A stretch of 56,570 nucleotides of DNA, taken from positions 1 through 56,570 of the forward strand of contig CAZYVD010000012.1 in assembly GCA_964651045.1 (NCBI GenBank). Direction: 5' to 3'. The notes below the pieces were generated by a model that saw only the letters and a program-made list of their open reading frames with translations, was not told the origin of the DNA and did no database searches. Source of the DNA: CAZYVD01 sp964651045. GTDB taxonomy: Bacteria; Zhuqueibacterota; QNDG01; DSAB01. The translations under genes were made by a program, and so were the position numbers. Shown piece by piece: positions 53,494 through 56,570 of the stretch. How positions within the stretch are numbered: the first letter of the stretch is position 1; every line of letters begins with the position of its first letter.

Positions 53494-53511
53494 TTTGACC
53501 CTTTTTGACCC
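53494..53511. repeat. Direct repeat in the hypB leader
   Basis: TTTGACCC at 53494-53501 recurs at 53504-53511, exactly 10 bases apart (one DNA turn), beside the predicted hypB start site. It may be a regulator site or coincidence with the ribosome binding region. Confidence 0.5.
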
Positions 53512-53513
53512 TT

Positions 53514-53541
53514 ATTGTAATAAATTGATCTCAAATTACAA
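53514..53541 (-). promoter_or_regulatory. Possible promoter of hypB-hypA
   Basis: On the - strand TTGTAA (53541-53536) and TACAAT (53519-53514) are 16 bases apart; initiation would fall near 53507, inside the direct repeat and about 17 bases before the hypB ATG. Confidence 0.4.
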
Positions 53542-54029
53542 ATTTAGTTTATCACATGCAAGGATATTTTAAAGAAAGAGTGGGAGTAAAACGAAATTTT
53601 AAATATCTCCGAATAATATCTACACTCTTATGACCAATGAGGATTAAAATGTTTGCATTAACTAACTGTATCTTCTTGTTTTCTTTAATTTAGGTGGTGT
53701 TATTGGAAAATATTTTAATCAATAAAACTCACTAATAGTTTTCTTATTAACCATAAAACAATAAAAACAGCTAAATATATGCGTATACCATTTTGGAAAT
53801 ATAAGAAGTTCCGGACTATAAGGAAAAGACTTTGGAAAGAGCGATAGAAAAATCAAATATACACTTGTTAAAATCCCCCTCCTTGACGAAAGTAAAGTAA
53901 TTTTAGCTAACCTGCCGCAGACTTGCGGGACACAGACTTTGATTAACTAACAAACTTTGTAAGGACAACAAAACTCGAAAAATCACACAGCCTCTGCGGT
54001 CAGGTTGAGCCAATTGATATATTTTTTAT
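53542..54029. other. AT-rich intergenic stretch before the restriction-modification genes
   Basis: No convincing gene was found here in either strand; only very short frames occur. The DNA is AT-rich apart from a GC-rich patch at 53909-53935 that contains CCGCAGACTTGCGG (53915-53928), able to form a 5-bp hairpin. It marks the boundary between hypB and the restriction genes. Confidence 0.6.
53909..54006. repeat. Imperfect inverted repeat flanking the restriction-modification locus
   Basis: AACCTGCCGCAGA (53909-53921) and TCTGCGGTCAGGTT (53993-54006) are inverted repeats with one base indel, 71 bases apart. The second arm sits about 24 bases from the end of the restriction endonuclease gene. 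They could be remnants of an inserted element's end, or a weak hairpin. Confidence 0.45.
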
Positions 54030-54728
54030 TTACAAAAGTTTATGTCTCATCTCATAAAGTTCTAACATATCTTTTTCGCGCATTCTAAAACCTGTTCCTC
54101 TATTTCTTACAGTACCATTTTCTTTCAAGTGCATTCTTAAATCAATTCCAACAAGTGATTTCTTAAAAGCATTTAAAAAGTTTCTTGGATTTGGTTCTGT
54201 CAGAAGGTAGGCTTCATTGAAATGGAATTCTTCATTACCTTGGATAGTTCGCCTATCAGCTAGAACAAACAATAAGCGACTTAATTTTGAGGAAAATACT
54301 CCGACAACAACATACACGTCCCATTCAGCCAATAATTCATTGCCTGAAGATAAGAGTTTTATAACATTTTTCATTTCATCAATTTCAACATATAATCCCA
54401 ATGAGTTAGGTCTATTATAAAAAATTGTTGATTTTAGGGCTTTTCTTCCTTTTTCATCTTCATAACCAAATTGTTCAATGATCTCTTTTTGTCTTCTTAA
54501 CCAAACACCTCTATTAAATGTAAAGAGTGTAACAAGTGAAGAACTATCTTTACGAGTTGTTTTTATTTCAACTCTTCCTCCTATATCAGGGATTGGAATA
54601 TTTGTTTCCTCCAATCCAATTAACGACTCAAAAGTATATCCGATTCCTGTGTTTCCTTTTCTTAAAGCTTTTACATATCCCATATTGCTTATTGTTTGTA
54701 ATTTTTCAACTAATTCTTTCAAATTCAT
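54030..54728 (-). CDS. MvaI/BcnI-family type II restriction endonuclease
   Basis: A 232-residue endonuclease. The N-terminal third contains ALRKGNTGIGYTFESLIGLE, IPDIGGRVEIKTTRKDSS and TLFTFNRG, matching MvaI/BcnI-type enzymes. PD-(D/E)xK residues can be placed as E34, D48, E54 and K56. Known relatives act as monomers on CCWGG or CCSGG; the site cut here cannot be deduced. The gene lies 16 bases downstream of the methyltransferase gene, in the same strand, and is visibly more AT-rich than the rest of the window, a sign of lateral transfer. Confidence 0.82.
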   Translation of the reverse strand: MNLKELVEKLQTISNMGYVKALRKGNTGIGYTFESLIGLEETNIPIPDIGGRVEIKTTRKDSSSLVTLFTFNRGVWLRRQKEIIEQFGYEDEKGRKALKSTIFYNRPNSLGLYVEIDEMKNVIKLLSSGNELLAEWDVYVVVGVFSSKLSRLLFVLADRRTIQGNEEFHFNEAYLLTEPNPRNFLNAFKKSLVGIDLRMHLKENGTVRNRGTGFRMREKDMLELYEMRHKLL

Positions 54729-54744
54729 TAAGCAAATCCTTTTC

Positions 54745-56028
54745 TTAGTCTTCTATCTTTTGCATTACAACAATATACTCATAATTCATTGTAGTATCTT
54801 TTTTCCCTTTTACATTTGTTGGGCTATTCTTTAATGGCATTCTCTTATTGGGAATCCTTCTAATTATCGTTTCAATATGTTGAAATCCATTAAGTTTAAA
54901 CATTTCTGATGTTATTTCATCCGTTGGCAATGTTATAGACTTAACTCTTCGGTTTCCAACTACGAAACATACAAATCCTTTCTTTTTAATTACTTTGGAA
55001 ATGTTTTTTATAGATGATAAATAATCCTTATAAAAAGAATAAACATCTTTTACTCTCTTTTCATCTTTGTTACCAATTTGCTCTATTATTTCATCAAGGA
55101 TTTTGATTCCAAATTTTTCAATTTCTATAGGTCTTCTGCCTCCCATTAGTTTATTATCTAATTTTGAAGCTTCCTGAAAATCAAGCCATTGGTTGGCTAA
55201 TCTAGAAAACTGGCCATAAGCTACAGTTGTTCGGGAATCTCCATAAGGAGGGGACGTGACAACTATATCTACAGAGTTATCTGGCAATATTTCTTTCGGA
55301 ATGTTGAAAACTGTATTAAAAGAATAAATATGGGAAGTGGAATCATTTTTCTTTTTTTTAATAAATTCTATTAAGCCTTTTCTATTTCTAGATAGCTTGT
55401 TCTCAATGATTGAATATACATCGGGTTTAAAATTTTTAAGATTCTTTTCTGAAATTCTATAAAGTTTAAACTCGCCATTTCTTGTTAAAGAACTTTCCCG
55501 AACAGTCTCACTAAATGCAACATAGAAAAAGTTTCTTATTGATTCATTATCTATGTGTTTAATGTAGTGTTTTAAAATAGCTAATTTGACTTGAACATCT
55601 TTAGTGAACCAATAATCAATATTATCAAATTTTGGAATAACAAACGAATTATTTTCCCTTATTCCAAATCGCAAAGAAAAAATCCAGTCATTAAAATCTT
55701 TCAAATACAAATCAAGTGTTCGAGTATTTATTGGAGTAGTTTTAGCTTTGGCGATTAAACGAGCAAGAGGGTTTAAATCCGTTCCAACTGCATTAATATT
55801 TCTCACATTTGCTTCTACTAATGATGTACCAGTGCCACAATAAGGGTCAAATAATAAATTTGCTTTTTTACCATATTTTTCAGTCAGTCTTTCTGCAACT
55901 TGGGGGATCATCATTGCAGGGTAGCTATGATAGCAATGAGTTAAAGTTTTTGTATCAGCGTCTTCAAAATCCCAACTTTCGTCTATATATTTCTTCTTAA
56001 GTACTGTTGCCATATAATAATCTTTCAT
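54745..56028 (-). CDS. DNA methyltransferase of the SPPY type (probable N4-cytosine)
   Basis: A modification methyltransferase protecting the site cut by the adjacent endonuclease. SAM-binding motif I is LLFDPYCGTGTSLVEAN and the catalytic motif IV is DIVVTSPPYGDSRT; TSPPY is typical of N4-cytosine methylases, though N6-adenine cannot be excluded. Motif I precedes IV. The frame extends upstream to 56094, but that extension (CLLFISIMLIYY) looks non-coding; starts at 56028 (MKDYYMATVLKKK) or 56013 (MATVLKKK) fit better, neither with a strong ribosome site. AT-rich, as its partner. Confidence 0.85.
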   Translation of the reverse strand: MKDYYMATVLKKKYIDESWDFEDADTKTLTHCYHSYPAMMIPQVAERLTEKYGKKANLLFDPYCGTGTSLVEANVRNINAVGTDLNPLARLIAKAKTTPINTRTLDLYLKDFNDWIFSLRFGIRENNSFVIPKFDNIDYWFTKDVQVKLAILKHYIKHIDNESIRNFFYVAFSETVRESSLTRNGEFKLYRISEKNLKNFKPDVYSIIENKLSRNRKGLIEFIKKKKNDSTSHIYSFNTVFNIPKEILPDNSVDIVVTSPPYGDSRTTVAYGQFSRLANQWLDFQEASKLDNKLMGGRRPIEIEKFGIKILDEIIEQIGNKDEKRVKDVYSFYKDYLSSIKNISKVIKKKGFVCFVVGNRRVKSITLPTDEITSEMFKLNGFQHIETIIRRIPNKRMPLKNSPTNVKGKKDTTMNYEYIVVMQKIED

Positions 56029-56103
56029 AATAAAATTGTCATTGTAATATATCAACATTATACTAATAAATAAGAGGCAAATTTCACACATCACAACATT
56101 ATA

Positions 56104-56211
56104 TTAACTATCCTTACATCTGTAAATTATTTCAATCAAAACACTATTTTTAAATAAGAATTTTTTCTTATCAGCATCACTAAATGATGTAATAGGAATT
56201 TTCTCTATCAT
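56104..56211 (-). CDS. Possible small 35-residue protein upstream of the methyltransferase
   Basis: A short frame MIEKIPITSFSDADKKKFLF then KNSVLIEIIYRCKDS, 35 residues, in the same strand and just upstream of the methyltransferase, with a weak AAGG about 9 bases before its ATG. It could be a controller fragment or the start of a decayed gene. No family recognised. From here to 56412 I see only AT-rich noncoding DNA. Confidence 0.3.
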   Translation of the reverse strand: MIEKIPITSFSDADKKKFLFKNSVLIEIIYRCKDS

Positions 56212-56412
56212 GGCTGGCAACCTTAAATACAAAATCAAGATACATTTTAGCACATAATAGTAGTCAACATAATAATTTAGTATTGAAGAATAATGAAATA
56301 GCTTAAAAAAGTCAAGAAAAAAATGGTGCAGACTGGAAAACGGAACCAGGATCGCAATCCCCTTGTGGAGTTTATTGTATTTGGAAAAAAAGAAGTGGAA
56401 ATAATGTATGCT

Positions 56413-56570
56413 TCATCTTAAAAACACAATTTTTCTCTCTGCACTATATCTGCCTGCCCTGAGCCTTACTATATAGACTCCGCCACAAACAATAGTGCCA
56501 CTGCTGTCTCTGCCATCCCATAATACCTTGTGATGACCCTGTGATCTAAAACCATCAACAAGTGTTCTGA
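56413..56570 (-). CDS. Partial CDS: C-terminus with FlgD-Ig/type IX-like sorting domain
   Basis: An open frame enters from the right edge (reading leftward) and ends in TGA at 56413-56415. The visible 52 residues are RTLVDGFRSQGHHKVLWDGR, DSSGTIVCGGVYIVRLRAGR, YSAERKIVFLR: the beta-sandwich ending of FlgD-Ig or type A secretion-sorting domains that close many exported proteins of FCB bacteria (W-D-G-R-D-x-x-G-x-x-V-x-x-G-V-Y, then R-K-x-x-x-L-R). The rest of the protein lies outside the window, so its enzymatic or structural role is unknown. Confidence 0.8.
   Translation of the reverse strand, partial: RTLVDGFRSQGHHKVLWDGRDSSGTIVCGGVYIVRLRAGRYSAERKIVFLR

Noticed and set aside
56341..56460. 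33-residue frame MVQTGKRNQDRNP on the + strand
   Set aside because: No ribosome site or recognisable motif, and it overlaps the end of the sorting-domain gene, so it is probably chance.
1..56570. CRISPR array, insertion sequence or prophage
   Set aside because: No regularly spaced repeats, transposase, terminase, capsid or integrase genes could be seen.

Overview
This window comes from a bacterial chromosome of moderate G+C (roughly low-to-mid 40s by eye). The best taxonomic clue is SecA, which carries the large mid-protein insertion I associate with Bacteroidetes and relatives (FCB group). A truncated gene at the right edge ends in a FlgD-Ig/type IX-like sorting domain, which is also typical of FCB lineages. 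Shine-Dalgarno sites are strong and TTG starts are frequent, unlike classic Bacteroidetes. I therefore infer an uncultivated or deep-branching FCB-type phylum, not a named species.

Layout. (1) 1-14910, mostly + strand: an exported GH2 beta-galactosidase, two genes made of three tandem copies of a SpoIIAA/STAS-like domain, then a five-gene operon for peptide and amino-acyl breakdown (M14 peptidase, Ni/Co-type permease, M20 amidohydrolase, D-aminoacylase-like amidohydrolase, Tricorn protease) closed by a terminator. (2) 14943-32508, all - strand: a 17.5 kb housekeeping block transcribed as cvpA-mutS2-dnaG-tRNA(CAU)-zinc-ribbon protein-rnhA-rnpB-recJ-nusB-secA-topA-xer-hpf-hprK-mlaD. (3) 32605-37329, + strand: acpS-tdh-acs-like-acp-kbl, a threonine/glycine-type operon that carries its own carrier protein and phosphopantetheinyl transferase. 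(4) 37354-44357, - strand: one tight run queD-queE-queC-queF-folE2-hutU-hutI-fbp joining queuosine precursor synthesis, histidine breakdown and archaeal-type FBP aldolase/phosphatase behind one very good sigma70-like promoter. (5) 44416-48135, - strand: MFS transporter, DUF58 protein and NtrY-like histidine kinase. (6) 48237-52150, + strand: 6-phosphofructokinase, acyl-CoA dehydrogenase and C69 dipeptidase. (7) 52184-53541, - strand: a decayed small gene and hypA-hypB. (8) 53542-56570: visibly AT-richer DNA with a MvaI/BcnI-like type II restriction-modification pair, then the end of a sorting-domain protein.

Taken together the genes describe a heterotroph that digests extracellular peptides and sugars, degrades histidine and threonine, and runs both glycolysis (Pfk) and gluconeogenesis (FBP aldolase/phosphatase). 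The most unusual arrangements are the carrier-protein-containing tdh/kbl operon, the que-hut-fbp transcription unit, the second large insertion in SecA, and the tandem SpoIIAA/STAS-like genes. No CRISPR array, prophage or insertion sequence was seen.
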